A stretch of DNA of 64,000 nt from Panopea generosa (lineage: Eukaryota > Mollusca > Bivalvia > Adapedonta > Hiatellidae), in the NCBI GenBank assembly GCA_029582155.1, contig CM055896.1:8760482-8824481 (forward strand), written 5' to 3'. Of the stretch, positions 63,991-64,000 are shown in pieces (within the stretch, counting starts at the first letter, position 1; every line of letters begins with the position of its first letter). The notes under the pieces were generated by a model. It ran no database searches. It had not been told where the DNA came from and saw only the letters and a program-made list of their open reading frames with translations. Made by a program: the position numbers and the translations under genes.

Positions 63991-64000
63991 GTTCATCTGT

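Overview
This is animal nuclear DNA, most likely from a mollusc and probably a bivalve. It is AT-rich and almost empty of open coding sequence. It is full of tRNA-derived SINEs, small palindromic MITEs, minisatellites and microsatellites. Several dispersed motifs (the 'GGGCCATAACTC' / 'AAAGGGCAACAACTC' blocks, the 'AGAGCTGTC..AGACA' plus 'AGCTC..GGACA..TGTCC..GAGCT' block, and repeated 'TGACCTTGACCTTGAACC') are ones I associate with bivalve repeats; the taxon is an inference. No prokaryotic, viral or LTR-element signal was found.

The best-supported gene is on the minus strand. Four exons can be read at 60266-60191 (ATG exon), 58734-58689, 56449-56398 and 32448-31822. All splice sites are canonical and the phases fit (1, then 2, then 0). 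Together they give 267 residues: an acidic N-terminus, a short basic patch, then a long Ser/Pro/Asn-rich, disordered-looking segment with a second basic patch. This looks like the N-terminal part of a nuclear regulatory protein, but I do not recognise the family. Any remaining exons lie left of 31.8 kb or outside the window. One orphan candidate exon at 8196-8099 is on the same strand. A decayed C2H2 zinc-finger sequence lies at the right edge (63.5-64.0 kb, minus strand). A few other exon-like open stretches are given low confidence.

By my eye count roughly one sixth of the window is tandem repeat. There are five arrays over 1 kb: 25-bp unit at 9.3-10.6 kb, 33-bp at 13.3-14.7 kb, 22-bp at 25.0-26.7 kb, 51-bp at 34.2-35.7 kb and 50-bp at 53.6-55.7 kb. 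There are also many smaller ones. Two of the large arrays appear to come from mobile elements. The 51-bp unit is a multiplied tRNA-like (tRNA-Trp-like) head of a SINE whose body still follows the array. The 33-bp unit closely resembles the arm of a MITE family, one copy of which lies just upstream. Several microsatellites, including (TTG)59, are expanded SINE tails.

Six SINE families (called SINE1-SINE6 here) and eight MITE families (MITE1-MITE8) are described; the names are local. SINE1 has about ten copies, SINE2 (tRNA-Val-like head) about nine and SINE3 (tRNA-Leu-like head) about twelve. SINE4 shares a 'TGGTTCTACCCAGGAA' body, SINE5 has a tRNA-Thr(UGU)-like head and SINE6 ends in (ATC)n. 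MITE1 has TTA/TAA target duplications (PIF/Harbinger type), MITE2 has TA duplications, MITE3 has TTAA duplications (piggyBac type) with a strong central hairpin, and MITE4 is a 0.49-kb palindrome present as two near-identical copies. Nested insertions at 20.2, 21.8-22.2 and 29.6 kb give a relative order: SINE1 and SINE3 copies are older than the MITE1, MITE2 and MITE8 copies inside them.

The long stretch between the exons is best read as intron that has taken up these repeats.
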